NCBI GenBank assembly: GCA_011319805.1 | Contig: SJRY01000270.1 | Location: forward strand, 124,001-188,000 | Direction of reading: 5' to 3' | Source of the DNA: Macrocybe gigantea | Lineage: Eukaryota > Basidiomycota > Agaricomycetes > Agaricales > Callistosporiaceae | DNA length: 64,000 nt | In this document: positions 11,801-23,444 of the stretch, in pieces | Numbering within the stretch: position 1 is the stretch's first letter | Layout: each line of letters opens with the position of its first letter | Program-made: the position numbers and the translations under genes | Notes under the pieces: model-generated | What the model was told of the DNA's origin: nothing | The model's input: the letters and a program-made list of their open reading frames with translations, nothing else | The model's database searches: none

Positions 11801-14800
11801 GCGCACGCATTCGCGGTCGGACGTGATCTCGATTTGGGCGCGCGTCGGCGAGCTGTGCCGGCTCTCCGGGGACGAGTGCACGTGGCGCGCTATCGCTGCG
11901 GCGCTGTGTGCGCGCCCCGTCGCGCGGCTGGATAAGGTCTGGAAGCGCGTCGACTCGCTTGCGCTGGCTGCGATCGAGTCGTGGGTGTACCCGTCTGCGC
12001 GGGGCGAGGAGCCTGTGGGCGTCAAGGAGCCGCGCGTTACTGTGTGGGGCGGCGATGTGAGGGAGAGGCTGAAGGACGAGCTGGGCAAGGCGAGGGTCGG
12101 TGCTGGTGGCGGCGGCGAGGAGCAGCAGCAGAGTAGTGGCGCCCCGATGATCCGGGTGGAGTCGTTGCAGGCGGCCGGAGCGATGTTTGAAGAGTTCAGG
12201 ATCTCGTTCTCGCTCTGTCCTAGAAAGGTTTATGTGACGGATGGCGAGATCAACGATGACGTGCGGAGAATGGTCGCGTTTTGGCGAGAACGAGCGAAGC
12301 AGGGCGGGGGAGCTGGTGGTCTTGCTTCCAAGTTCCAAAGGTTGGTGTTTTTCTTTTCTTGACTTCTGTGGTCGGACTTGAAATTCATGTTCTCCGTTTC
12401 TCTCAGAGTGGAGCAGTTCATGTCCCTTTCGCTAGCCGCAGAGCCTCGCAAGAGAGGAATTTTCGAGCCTTATTTCTGGACGCGCCTCCCGAACCAATCG
12501 CCATCGCAAGCAGCACTCGTACCCCTTCTTTTCCCTGAACCTCTCCCGTCTGTCAGTCTCATCGACAGATCGCAGATCCTCCGTGGGCGCTTAGACAGTG
12601 ATGCTTCAGACATGACGTTCTTCCGGATGGACGGCCAGCTTCGACCTGATCAGCGACGCAGCATCGACCGCTCAGACATGCAGAACGAACTTGCTCTCGT
12701 CCAGGGTGGCACGGTCATACCTGTGTACAATGGGGACTTGCTGCTGGTGGTCCAGTCCAGTGGAACGGATTCTGTACCAAATTCCAGACCTTCTTCACGT
12801 GTGCCTTCGAGACCTCCGAGTTCTGTTCTCGACGGGGAGAAGCCGCTGAGTCGGAATCCGTCTATCAGAGTTAAGCCTGGCTCTTCTCAAGGCCTGGATC
12901 GGAAATCGAGCGTGGCGAGGCGAAATTCGCTGCCTTCGATTTCGCACCGCCCAAACTTTGTCTTGACCGAACCTTCTTCAGAGCCTCCTCTCAGAGTCGT
13001 CGTCCGTGCTGGAACGCTGAACGCTCTCGTAAACATTCTACTCCATGGGCTGCAGAACGTCTCGGTGTCGGTTGCGGACGATAACGGAGAGATGAGCCTT
13101 CGCGAAGGCATGACGAGAGAGCTGGTCGTGGATCGCGCTGACTTTTCAAAAGTGTGGTGGAACGTTTTCAGGAGCTTCGTGTCGCCTCTCGTCTTTTTCG
13201 AGGTGAGGAGTAGTTTTCTTGTCTATGAAGCCATAATTGATGTCACTCGAATTCGGTCTTCTTTGTTTCATCATAGTTGTTGCGCAAGTCATACATCACG
13301 TCACATCCACCCGGCTCGTTGCCATCAACAGTCGATTATCTTAGCGTCCTAGCCTCACGGTCGGACGTACTGAAGACCATTAAAGAATGGCTCACCCTCG
13401 GTGGTGGTGCGCAGGACGTTCTTGACGATGTGCAGTTACACCACGCCTTGCGCACGTTCTTAGACAGTTCCGCCGATCACGTAATTTATGAATCGGACAG
13501 CTTTGAAGATACAAGTGTCCAGCAGGCTTGGAATAGCCTATTGGACGAGAGGAAAGCTTTACGGACCTTGTTCGTTTCGCAGATGATGAGACCCCTCATG
13601 TCAAGAGCGCCTCCTATACCTAGAGGTTCCTTGATCGTGAATAATTCACGCCAGAGACAGCAACGTGCCGCAAGGGAGCCTCCTGATCTCGACAGCGTCG
13701 ATGCGGAAGAGCTCGTCGAAAACTTGGACGGAATGGCCTGTGCGGCGTTCAGCAACGTCACCGAAGAGGTATGTAAATTCCTTTTTTTGGTATCTTCCCG
13801 TGCTTCCCTTCCCGTCCCTGAATCTTCCTAATCGCCGACCTTGTTCTGCCTTTTTTTTTTTGTTGTTTCGCCAGGACCTCTATGTCACTGCGGATCTCCT
13901 TGAAGTGCAGACATCCGATCGAACGGGCTGGTTTCCAGCACGCGAACCGGTCAACTTTGAGGAAGGGGTGGAAGTGCAGAGCATGTACTCGCATATCCAA
14001 GACGTCGACCATTCATCATTGATATCTGAGCTCAACCAAGACTCGTTGTATCGACTGTTACCTCCTGGCATCCGAAGCTGCATCCGAGCGTACGGCATCA
14101 TACGTAAATGGATAATATCTAAGATCGTCGCGCCGCGTTTGGGACTCCGCGCCCGACAAGCCCGCATAGAACTCCTTCTCAGGGCGATCGAAGTTGCACG
14201 TTTGAGGAACATGGAAGCCGCCTCGCCTGCGCTGCGTCTCGCGGATACGCCCTGTGTTCGTTCGTTTGTGGAGGCCGTCGTGGCCTCGGCGATCATCAGC
14301 CCAGAAAGTCGGCTGCATCAGCGAGCTTGGCAGAATGTCGCCGTTGCTCGTGGGTCGCAGTGCGATACGCTTGTCTCCCTTCTGGCGCGGCCTTTCGTCA
14401 AGGTGGTCCCGGCCCACGAGCCTCTGGCGCCCGACATGGGCTGGATGATGGAGAGGGTGCTAGAGGTGATCGCAACACCAGATCTCGTCGAGTCTCCGAG
14501 GGAGAACCAGAACCTCGTCAACTTTGACAAGCGACGGTAACTTCTTTTGTTCTTTATCTTCCCGTCGGCCCCTTAATTTATGCATTTTTTGTTTGTCAGG
14601 AACCTGTGCAACATCATCCAAAAAGCACCTGGTCTTCCAGGTCCGCGACGACGCTATCAGTCGGACGAGTTCAATAAACGAGGCTTCGAGCGCTTGAACC
14701 ACGTCGAAAAAGAGGTTGCCCTGCTTCAGTTTGATCCTCGAGGCATCAAAGACGAAGCCAGCAGAGAAGCTCAGCATGCCCCTGTTGGTGGCTCTGCGTC

Positions 14801-16487
14801 GGCAAAAAAGGTCGCACGACCGTTCCAGCGATTGATCATTGCCCAGCTGGACAAGAACCGCAGAGACAAGAATTTGAGAACGCGGCTCCAGAAGGAGAAG
14901 CAGCACGAGCAAGCGCGCAACGATCGCCGCGATGAGCAGCTAACTCGGGCGATGCGTCCACGTAAGCAGGCGACGCCGGTGCAGAAGCAGCACCGGAACA
15001 AGAAGAGCATGTCGGCGCTGCTCCACTTTATGCGGCCGCTGTCGAGCGCGTTCGGCGCGGACTTGCCGCACCCGCCTGGAGCGAAGAAGACGGCGTCCGA
15101 GCTGGACTTTGCGCCGAGCGGCAAGCCATCGCTCGTGCTGAGCCTGATGGACGCGCGGGTGGCGCAGTTCATCAACAATGAGCGGTCGTTCACGTTCCAG
15201 CTTGACACGGAAGACGGGGGTCACTACCTCTTGCAGGCCATGAGCAGGCGCGACATGAACAAGTGGATCGAGACCATCGGCCGGATCGCCAACATGGCCG
15301 CGAAGAGGCGTCTCACGTACCTCGGCACGTCGCCGAAGCCGCAGCTGTCCGACCACATCCACAGCCATGCCGTCATGCCATCTCGGGACCCTAAAGCGGG
15401 TGAGTGCTTGTCTTCGGAGGGTGGCTACCGTGAGGTTGCTGATATACTCTCTGACTCAGTGTTCGGCGTGGAACTCGAGTTCCTTTTGGAGCGTGATGCA
15501 GGCGGCCAGCCTGTGCAGCCTGGGGCGATACCTTCCGTTATCGAGCAATGCCTGGCGGAAGTGGAGTCGCGCGGTCTCACGGAAGTCGGAATCTGTAAGT
15601 GCATGCGATTTTTTTTCCCGCAGCAGATCGCTGACTGGGTATTGATCACTTATCAGACCGGATTGCTGGCGCTTCGTCGGAGATCAATGCTCTCAAGGAC
15701 GCATTCAATAGAGGTTCGTCACTGTGCGACTAGTGTACCTGCAATTCATGATGTCTGACCCTTATCCACAGGCGAATCGCCCATCCGGGAATCCACCGAC
15801 ATACACGCGGTTTGCGATCTCGTCAAGACGTGGTTCCGAGTCTTGCCTAGTCCGATATTCCCAGCGCCAGCGTACCACGAGGTCATCCAGGCAATGCGTG
15901 CGTGGAGAAAACCTGATCTCTATAGCTATTGAGCATTAATCGTTGATTACAGAACTTGAAAACCTCGATGACAGACTTGCCAGCATCCGGCAAGTCGTTC
16001 GTGCACTTCCTCAAGCAAACTTTGACCTGCTGAAACGGGTCTCTGAACATCTGGACAAGTGAGTCCTTTTCCGTTCGAGACTTGTTCCGCTCCTATTGAC
16101 GGTCCCATGTGCTTCCAGAGTGACTGACTTTGAGGAGCAAAACCACATGACCGCTGAAGCGCTGGCGATTGTTTAGTCCCAATCTCTTGCGCGCTCCGCA
16201 GAACGATTTCGCGATGATACTCGTCAACATGGGCCACACGCACAAGCTCGTCAAGGCCCTCATCACCCATGTGAGTTGCCGTACTTTGGGACGCGGTTAC
16301 AGACGGTTTAGCTGATCGGTTCTTGTGCACCCAGTTTCATGTCATCTTTGACGATGCAGATCAAGTGGAGGAAGCACACTCTGAGGACGAAATGGAATCT
16401 CCGATCCCGGAGGAAGACGAGGAAGAAAATGATATTCTTTCATCTCAACCTACAGAACATCCCATCCCATCCACGCAACAAGCATGA
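8864..16487 (+). CDS. bem2: Bem2-type RhoGAP with PH and RasGEF-like regions
   Basis: This is a large Rho-GTPase-activating protein like yeast Bem2, which controls polarity and cell-wall growth at the cortex. Order: Ser/Pro-rich N-terminus; 17-residue poly-Q (9859-9909); a PH-like segment (KGWKPFKLELKGSKLYFY); RasGEF-type region with GLSRDVLHLLDAQFIARTL and LCRLSGDECTWRAIAAALC; a second RasGEF-like part (DSLYRLLPPGIRSCIRAYG); a PH domain ending SRRDMNKWIETIGRIA; and RhoGAP with the arginine finger in EVGIYRIAGASSEIN (the arginine in YRIAG). Introns lie near 12340-12407, 13202-13276, 13769-13874 and 14537-14600, with several short ones after 15400. The frame breaks near 9804-9813 and 11355-11365, and an in-frame TAG at 16174-16176 interrupts the conserved AIVFSPNLL motif. 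I treat these as probable sequence errors. Stop TGA is at 16485-16487. Confidence 0.85.
9859..9909 (+). repeat. CAA/CAG trinucleotide repeat, 17 glutamine codons
   Basis: The tract reads six CAA, five CAG and six CAA codons in the N-terminal part of the RhoGAP gene. The interrupted purity probably limits slippage. It sits in a disordered region and may vary in length between strains. Confidence 0.95.
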
Positions 16488-16986
16488 TACCCCAAATCAA
16501 TACCCCCCCGACCTACGAACTCACGGAAGCCCTGAGGCCACGTTCTCTGTCTCTCTCGATTTCCTCTCACACATTGACCAATGACCCTGTTGCAATCTTT
16601 TGTACTCATACCAAGCCATCTCTTCATCCTGCACGCTTTCTTTTTTTTTTTTTGGTCCGCTCCCTCTCGATATCCGGAATTTCTTTTTTTTTTTTTTCGC
16701 AGATGCCGTCTCTATTACTCTACAATTCGCGCTTTCTCGGACGATTCAGCCGTAAAAAGCCACCCTATTCGCCCTTTTCTCTGCTTCTCTCCTCTTTTGA
16801 TGTGATGCATGTCGTAGTAGCGCTGCAACGGACATGTATATGATACTTGTGGTACAGTAGTAGGTCGCAGACTTTCTGCGCCCCGAATCCGAAGTTTTCT
16901 GCCTCTTTGGAGTCCTGTGGCTGTGCCAAAAAGTGTGTTTACGCGTTTTTGGTCTGCGACGGTTTTTATTATCTGGTGATCTTGAT
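16488..16986. other. Intergenic, CCT8 promoter region
   Basis: The 3' flank of the RhoGAP gene merges into the CCT8 promoter. It contains two long T runs (about 16640-16654 and 16682-16699), the kind of poly(dT) that keeps fungal promoters free of nucleosomes. No gene is seen. Confidence 0.5.
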
Positions 16987-19203
16987 ATGTCGCTCAAGGT
17001 TCCAAAGGCCAACAATATCCAGCTGTTCAAGGAGGGCTACAAAGTCTGTATTGCTTCTGTGCTTTTCCTGAAGAGAGAAAAGAAACGGGGATCTGATCGT
17101 GTGTTCTGTCCAGCACCTGCAAGGCCTCGATGAAGCTGTCCTGCGCAACATCCAGGCTGTCGCGGAGCTCGCCGATCTCGTCCGGACGAGTTTTGGTCCC
17201 AATGGCGCGTGGCTTTCTTTCGCTCGAGGTGTCGATGGAGACTGAACGTCGCTGCGAAACCCTACCCGTCGGTCGACGACGATTCGTTGTCGTTGTTTTT
17301 CCCGTTTTTTTATTTTAACAGGGCGAAACAAGCTGCTGATCAACCACCTCGGACGGCTCTTCGTCACGTCGGACGCTGCGACGATCATTCGGGAGCTCGA
17401 GGTCGTGCACCCCGCTGCGAAACTGCTGGTGATGGCGTCGCAGGCGCAGGAAGCCGAGGTGAGTCGTCATTCCTGTTTCTTGATTGTGCCCGTCCCGCAC
17501 CCAGTGGCTCATTCGCTCTTGTCTCTCTCTCTTTTTTTTTTGTGTTTTTTTTTTTTTTGGTTAGATGGGCGATGCGACTAATGTGGTTATCATCCTCGCG
17601 GGAGAACTGCTCAAGAAAGCGGAACATCTTTTGGTGATGGGCTTGCATCCGAGCGAGGTCATCAAGGGCTACGAGCTCGCTTGCACACGAGCGCTCTCCG
17701 AGCTCGAAAGTGAGTGCCGTCTTCGTTCTCGTCTCATCCCCTGACGCTCAAATCGACCGCTCGGCCTGCGGGGTAGAACTCTCAAATTACAGCCTTCCCT
17801 CGCCCCGACGCAATCGACTCTTGCCGAAGCTCTGAAACCTGCCATCGCATCAAAACAATACGGCTACGAGGACACGTTGGCCGCTCTCGTCGCAGAAGCC
17901 GCGATGATCGTCATGCCTGCCAATCCCAAAAACTTTAACGTCGACAATGTCCGTGTGGTGAAAATCATGGGCGGCAACCTGGCTGCGAGCAAGGTTGTGC
18001 AAGGAATGGTGTTTGGACGCGAACCTGAAGGTAATGAGGATTTTTATGTGGATCTGTTCTCTTGATGATTTTTTTTTTACTCTCCAGGTGTCGTTAAAAA
18101 GGTCAAAAAGGCGAAAGTGGCTGTCTTTACATGTGCACTCGATATCTCTCAGACAGAAACAAAGGGGACCGTTCTGATTCACAATGCCGATGAGATGTTG
18201 AACTTTACAACAGGAGAGGAGAAACAACTAGAAAAGGTATGTTTTTATTCATGTGGAGCCATTAGACGGGGTAGCGACCTGATTGCACGTTTTAGATTCT
18301 CAAGGAGATTGCGGACTCGGGCGTCAAAGTCGTTATCGCAGGGTCGTCGGTGGGCGAGCTGGCGTTGCACTACCTCAACCGGTTCGGCGTCGCCGTGCTC
18401 AAAGTCCTGTCCAAATTCGACCTGCGCCGGGTCTGCCGCGTGGTGAACGCGACGCCGCTCGCGCGGGTGGGCGCACCGATGCCAGAAGAGGCAGGATACG
18501 TGGACGTGTTTGAGACGACGGAGATCGGCGGGGATCGCGTGACGGTGCTGCGGCAGCTCACGCCAGGCGAGGCGGGGTTCGACCCGCTCGCGAAGAGCGA
18601 GAGGACGCGCACGGCGACGATCGTGCTGCGCGGCGCGACGGCGAACCACTTGGACGACCTCGAGCGCGCGGTGGATGATGGCGTGAACGTGATCAAGGGC
18701 TTGATCAAGGACGCGAGGCTTGTGCCTGGCGCGGGCGCGACGGAGCTCGAGCTAGCGCGGCGTGTGGAGGCGTACGGCAGCGGCTTGAAGGGCCTCTCGC
18801 AGCACGCGGTGAAGAGGTATGCCGAGGCGCTGGAGGTCGTTCCGAGGACTCTTGCGGAGAACGCGATGGGTGGCGCTGAAGGAAACGAGGTGCTCAGTCG
18901 GCTGTGGGCCAAGCATGAACAAAAAGACGGTGAGAGCTGGGGTGTCGATGTCGAGGTGGGCTTTTTTTTCTCTTTTGTCTTTTCGTGACGCCCGCTCAGA
19001 TCGTTTTCTAGGTTGAGACGGACGGCACTCTGCGGGCTGATCAGTATAAAATCTACGACTCGCTGGCGGCCAAGAACTGGGCCATCAAGCTCGCGACGGA
19101 GGCTGCGACATCGGTGCTCAGCGTGGACAGCATTATTATGAGCAAGCCTGCAGGAGGACCAAAGATCCCTCAACAGGCCGGGAACTGGGATGAGGAGGAT
19201 TAG
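16987..19203 (+). CDS. cct8: T-complex protein 1 subunit theta (CCT8)
   Basis: CCT8 is one of eight subunits of the cytosolic TRiC/CCT chaperonin that folds actin and tubulin using ATP. The start MSLKVPKANNIQLFKEGYK is typical of fungal CCT8. Further evidence is HLQGLDEAVLRNIQAVAEL, TSFGPNG, the nucleotide-site region MGDATNVVIILAGELL, FNVDNVRVVKIMGGNL, TIVLRGATANHLDDLERAV, the C-terminal ATP-site motif LVPGAGATELELA and VLSVDSIIMSKPAGGP. The stop is at 19201-19203 after NWDEED. Several introns interrupt it, including one at 17710-17776. Just after that intron the frame is lost at CCCC (17803-17806); a fifth C would restore it, which I take as a consensus error in an essential gene. The intron at 17205-17321 appears to start with GC rather than GT. 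Confidence 0.95.
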
Positions 19204-19299
19204 ACGTGTCAATTGTATAATAAAAAGTATATTGCGAAGACAAATTGTTTTGTTGGGCAAGAGTGTTTGATCCAAACATGCCGACGGCTCACCATAGTA

Positions 19300-20862
19300 A
19301 TGGTCCTCCACATCCTCGGCGCCGCATACAACTCCTTCTTCCCCCAGCAATATGCCGTCCACGTTCTGATAGCGGTGCTGACGATACTCGTCCTTCATGC
19401 CTTTTCGCAAGGCCGAAAAACGAACAGAGAACGGACCTGCATGCGCGGACGATACTCGTGACGGTGAGGCACCTCCTGTTCATCAGCGAAAAAAGACGAG
19501 CACATTGCTGAGGACGTTCTGCCTAGGGCGGCTTCACGCCTCTCGGCATCACCCTCCTGCAGTCCCTAGCGCAGCGCGGCGCACACATCATCGCACTCTC
19601 GCCCGAGCCCATCGACTCGCCGCCGTCTCGATCCTGATCGACCTCATCCGCACGACGTGCGCCAACGAGCACGTCTTTGCGGAGCACTGCGACCTCGCCT
19701 CGCCCGCGTCCGTCCGCGCGTTCTGCACGCGGTTCCTCACGGGCAAGGACCGGGACCAGCGGCTCGACGCGCTCGTTTTTGCGCACGAGTATCAGCATGT
19801 CGGCCCGCTCGCCGTGCTGTCCGCTGCGGACGCGCGGGACTTTGCTGTGCGCCGCGAGGAGGCATCTCTGGCGACGTTCTTGATGACGACGCTCCTACTG
19901 CCTGCTCTGCTCGTCGCCCCCGCCGAGCGCGACATCCGCATCGTCACCGTCGTCAACCCGTTCTATGCCGCCGCCTCCGGACCGCAGTTCTCCATCCCCT
20001 TTTCTCTGTCCACGTCCACCTCAGCTTCTACGACGCCACGGCTGCGCTCTACGTCGGTTTTCCTGCAGGAAGGCACGCGCGCGCTGCGCACGATCGTCCT
20101 CACGCGGCATCTGCAACGCGTCCTCGACGCCCTTCCGACGCAGGCGCAGGTTCCCAAGGCGGAAGAGTCGTCCAGCGCCGTACCCGTCGTGAGCCCAAAG
20201 ACGCAAAAGTCGAACATTGTCGCCGTCAGCGTGTCGCCGGGCATCAGCAGGGCCGACACCGTGGCGCCGCTGCTGAACGCCGATTCGCACTCTCCATATG
20301 GTTATTCTTATCTCGGGCTCTTTTTGTGCGTTCATTTGCGTGTTTCCCCTTGTTAACACGCTAAATCATTCTTTGCAGATATGTCATTTTTCAACCTATC
20401 CTCCGCATCCTCACGAAATCGCCAGTATCTTCTATACAAACCATCCTGCATGCATTGTTCCTTCCCACCCCATTCAAATTACTCTCACAATCAACATCCG
20501 AAGGTCAAAGCACAGAACGAGCTGCAGGACCCGCATCGACAGAAGAGGTGCTCAAACCAGGAGCGCTGTACTCTGACTGCGGCATCGTGGGCGTGAAAGT
20601 TCCCGCGCCGGACATTCCACCTGAGGCAGAGAAGCAAGGTGAAAAAAGCAAGGGAAAGGGAGAGCACGAAAAGAAGGGGAAGGGCATCACGAAGGAAGTT
20701 TTGGAGATCAAGGACGACGGAGAGTTTGGTGGCGAGTTGATGGGCAGATTGGTGTGGGAGGCCTATGAGGACGCGTTGAAGGCTTGGGAGAAGCTGAATC
20801 CTGCACGAGAGGAAGAGAAGGCTGTGAATGATGCCACGGAAGGCGAGACGCGTAGGGATTGA
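19300..20862 (+). CDS. SDR-fold membrane-anchored protein (possibly DUF1776 family)
   Basis: The start MVLHILGAAYNSFFPQQYA is followed by a hydrophobic helix (VHVLIAVLTILVLHAF), giving an N-terminal membrane anchor. After a short intron comes ARTILVT-GGFTPLGITLLQSL, a Rossmann nucleotide-binding turn of the short-chain dehydrogenase type, then HCDLASPASV, ALVFAHEYQHVG and IRIVTVVNPFYAAA. The usual Y-x-x-x-K catalytic pair is not evident, so it may be an inactive or unusual reductase. The C-terminus is lysine/glutamate-rich. The frame is lost at GG (19433-19434) and possibly at the donor near 20300; one extra G at each would fix both. It starts only about 100 bases after CCT8. Assignment to the fungal DUF1776 family is from memory of its layout. 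Confidence 0.65.
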
Positions 20863-20990
20863 TTGCGTATGTTGTTGCATATCTTTTGCCGCACCCCGCA
20901 ACTGATTCCATATACCCAGTTGTATTTGTTATACTGATACCTATCCTAATAATGCACATAAATCCACCGTCACGTCAGTATTCTCTGCCG

Positions 20991-22078
20991 CTAATCTTCC
21001 CTAATAGCTGCCTCTCTGAGCACATGCGCCTTCACAAGAAGCCCTTCACCGAGTTTGCCTCCCTCCCTCTTGAGCCCCAAAGCCGTTGTGCACAGCACTC
21101 TGTCCGCGCAGTCCTCCCCGCACTCATACTCGTCCTCCATAACGTCAGGATCGAACCTGGCGTCTTGCTGAAACGCAACCAGCGACAGATCGCACACTCT
21201 GACTTCCTCCCATATCGCCTTTTTCAGCTCCAACACCTTCCTCAGGATGATGTGCGTGTGGTCCTCGAGCTCGGCCGCGATGGACTGGTGTGTGGTGGCG
21301 TGGAAGCCTGATGTTTGGAGCACGCTGACGAAGATGTCGAGAAAGTGGACGATCAGCTCGGCGTGCGCCGGTGCGATCTTTGTGTCCCGCAGGATTCGTG
21401 TCTCTGTCGTGCAATGAGGTTGTGAATCGATCAATAAAACGACGGAAAGGGAACGGGAAAGTCGGTGTGTTTACCTGCTTCCTTCATCTGACGAGTGACG
21501 TTGGCGAGCGGCTGCCTCGTCGGATCCTTCAAAAACACGACCCATTGGCAAAACGCGCACATGCCGTGCTGGAGCGCTGCTTGGAGGAGCAACGACGAGG
21601 CGTCCGTCTCCCCAGCCGACGCCAGCAGCTCCGCCATCCTCGTCCCCAAGACCTTCGTCGTCGTCGTCGTCGCCGCCGCCGCCCGCCCATCGCCGACCCG
21701 CCCTTCCGTCGTCCTCCTCCTCTCCGCGAGCGACTCGAAGCGCTCCACGACGAAGACGGCGGTCTGGTATATCTCCGCGTTGAGCACTTTCAGAATGTCG
21801 ATCACGTCCGCTTCGGACGAGTCGTCTGGCCCGTGCGTGCCGCTGCCGCCTCCGAGTCGCTCTTGCCGGTGCGCGTCGAGCGTCAGGACGCGCTCTCCCG
21901 ACGCATTGACACCGACACCGACACCGATGTCTCTGTCGCGCCGCCTCCGTCTCTTGGCCAGCCTCAACGGCCTGAACAGGTTCCACATGAGCGAGCCGAA
22001 CAGCATCACCATCGCGACGACGAGCAAGAAGAGCGGGGAGAAAACGAGGTCCTCGTCGATCTCTGGGAATTCGTACAT
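20991..22078 (-). CDS. Unknown single-pass membrane protein
   Basis: I do not recognise the family. The start MYEFPEIDEDLVFSPLF leads into a transmembrane helix (FLLVVAMVMLFGSLMW), then a basic stretch (LAKRRRRRDRD). That is signal-anchor topology with a long cytosolic tail by the positive-inside rule. The tail has helical segments, for example DVIDILKVLNAEIYQTAVFV and ELEDHTHIILRKVLELKKAI. One intron (donor after MKEA near 21474, acceptor before ETRILRDTK near 21404) joins two exons in frame. An Asp/Glu-rich patch occurs near the C-terminus. It converges with the SDR-fold gene, only 128 bases away. Confidence 0.7.
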
Positions 22079-22080
22079 GC

Positions 22081-22127
22081 CAGCCAGTCAGCCAGTCGGT
22101 CAGTCGGTCAGTCGGTCAGTCAGAGAG
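22081..22127. repeat. Tandem CAGTCGGT-type repeat
   Basis: Degenerate copies of CAGCCAGT pass into CAGTCGGT and end in a GA run. The tract lies just upstream of the membrane-protein start codon, so it is within its 5' UTR or promoter, where length changes could affect expression. Confidence 0.85.
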
Positions 22128-22669
22128 AGAGTGGGCGTGTGTGTGTGTTTTTTTTAGCAGCGTGATTTTTGCTCTGCGCTGACCACCAGAGGGACGGAGT
22201 TTTGAAAGGGAAAAAAAAAAAGGAAAAAAAAAAATCAAACCAAAAACACCTGGACGCTCGCTGGCATTGCGTATTTAAAGGATCTCCACGTGTGTTACAC
22301 GAGTTGCAGGCCGTTCTCTTGTTGGACGCTCATTATCGCGGCCGAGCACTGGTGCGAACCGATGAAATGCGCAGATTCATGGATCTTGTTACAGCGTGTA
22401 CAGCTTGTAGCCCGAGGCCATGCTGCCTAGTCGTGCAAAGTACAGGTATTGACAGGGACGAGACAATTTGCCGCTCAAAGCAATGTCCCCGAAGCCGAAT
22501 AGAAACAATTGTTCGAATTCAGGCGTCCGGCCTTTTTCTGAGAGGCCTTCGAGCCACCAAGTTAGTTGTGCTGCCTATGTGCCTGGCTGCACCTGGCTGG
22601 TGTACATCACCCCTTAAATTGCATCTCAAATCAAGAATACATCAATTCACATATTCTTTGTAGATGACA

Positions 22670-22686
22670 TTAGGGTTAGGGTTAGG
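22670..22686 (+). repeat. Interstitial TTAGGG telomere-like tract
   Basis: The sequence TTAGGGTTAGGGTTAGG is nearly three perfect copies of the common fungal/vertebrate telomere unit, far from any visible chromosome end. It may mark a repaired break, a Tbf1/Rap1-type protein site, or chance. Confidence 0.85.
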
Positions 22687-23444
22687 ACCATTTTTGGTCA
22701 TAAAAAAAACATGGCCCGCCCAGCCAGAGTGGCCAAAGCAGGACAGGAAAATATTGAGACGGTGCATGAGCCGAAGCCCATACAAACCGCGGACGCCCTC
22801 TGGGGACAGGGTCGCCGTGCTATGGAGAACCTCCACGGCCCACAAACCCAGGTAGATGAAGGGGCCTGTGCCATCAAGGTAAGTATGAAGAATTCCCAAC
22901 GGCCGAGGTCCTGTTTATATATGTTTCTGAAGGTGCGCACGGACCATTAGTGGGTTATGCATGGTCACGTGTTGTAAGTGGCCCAGTGGTCCAGAGAGAA
23001 GAGCGAAGAGGAAAGATTCGTCCTATGTAGACGCAGGATCATGAGAGCACGAGGCTGCGAACACAGAGCGAAAGCGGCGCGGGGCGCTGTGGGCACCAAT
23101 CTGTAGCCTTCTTCCGATCTACTAAAGATTCAAAATTTCACCGTAACGCTATCCAGTCCTCGAGGGCCGATAAATAGTAAAATTATGTCTACGCTAAGGT
23201 ATAGGACAGATAGGACTACAACACCAAGATGTAATATATAGTATAATGTGTTCGGATAACAGCATTGCACTGTCTAGATAATGAGATCGGGGACGGAGGA
23301 GAAGACAGAAGCGATGGTCATATAAGAAACCCCCATAATGGCCCACAAGATACCCTCGCCAGGATAAACGAGTTAGAAAGAGCCAAAAAAAAAAAAAAGA
23401 GTGCAGCAAGGAATAAATCACGATTCTTTCACCCGTCCGCTTCC

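Larger units (their letters stand above)
22079..23444. other. Gene-poor stretch between two minus-strand genes
   Basis: Contains the tandem octamer, A-rich and T-rich runs (22142-22240), a short telomere-like tract at 22670-22686, an A13-type run near 23387 and the 3' flank of the F-box gene. No coding region is convincing. Confidence 0.5.

Noticed and set aside
16174..16176. A genuine stop that truncates the RhoGAP domain
   Set aside because: Conserved RhoGAP text continues in another frame straight after it (SPNLL, then NDFAMILVNMGHTHKLVKAL) to a proper stop, so an error of one or two bases fits better than a true stop.
22480..22540. A GTTCGAATTC stretch resembling a tRNA T-loop
   Set aside because: No matching A-box, acceptor stem or anticodon arm could be folded around it.
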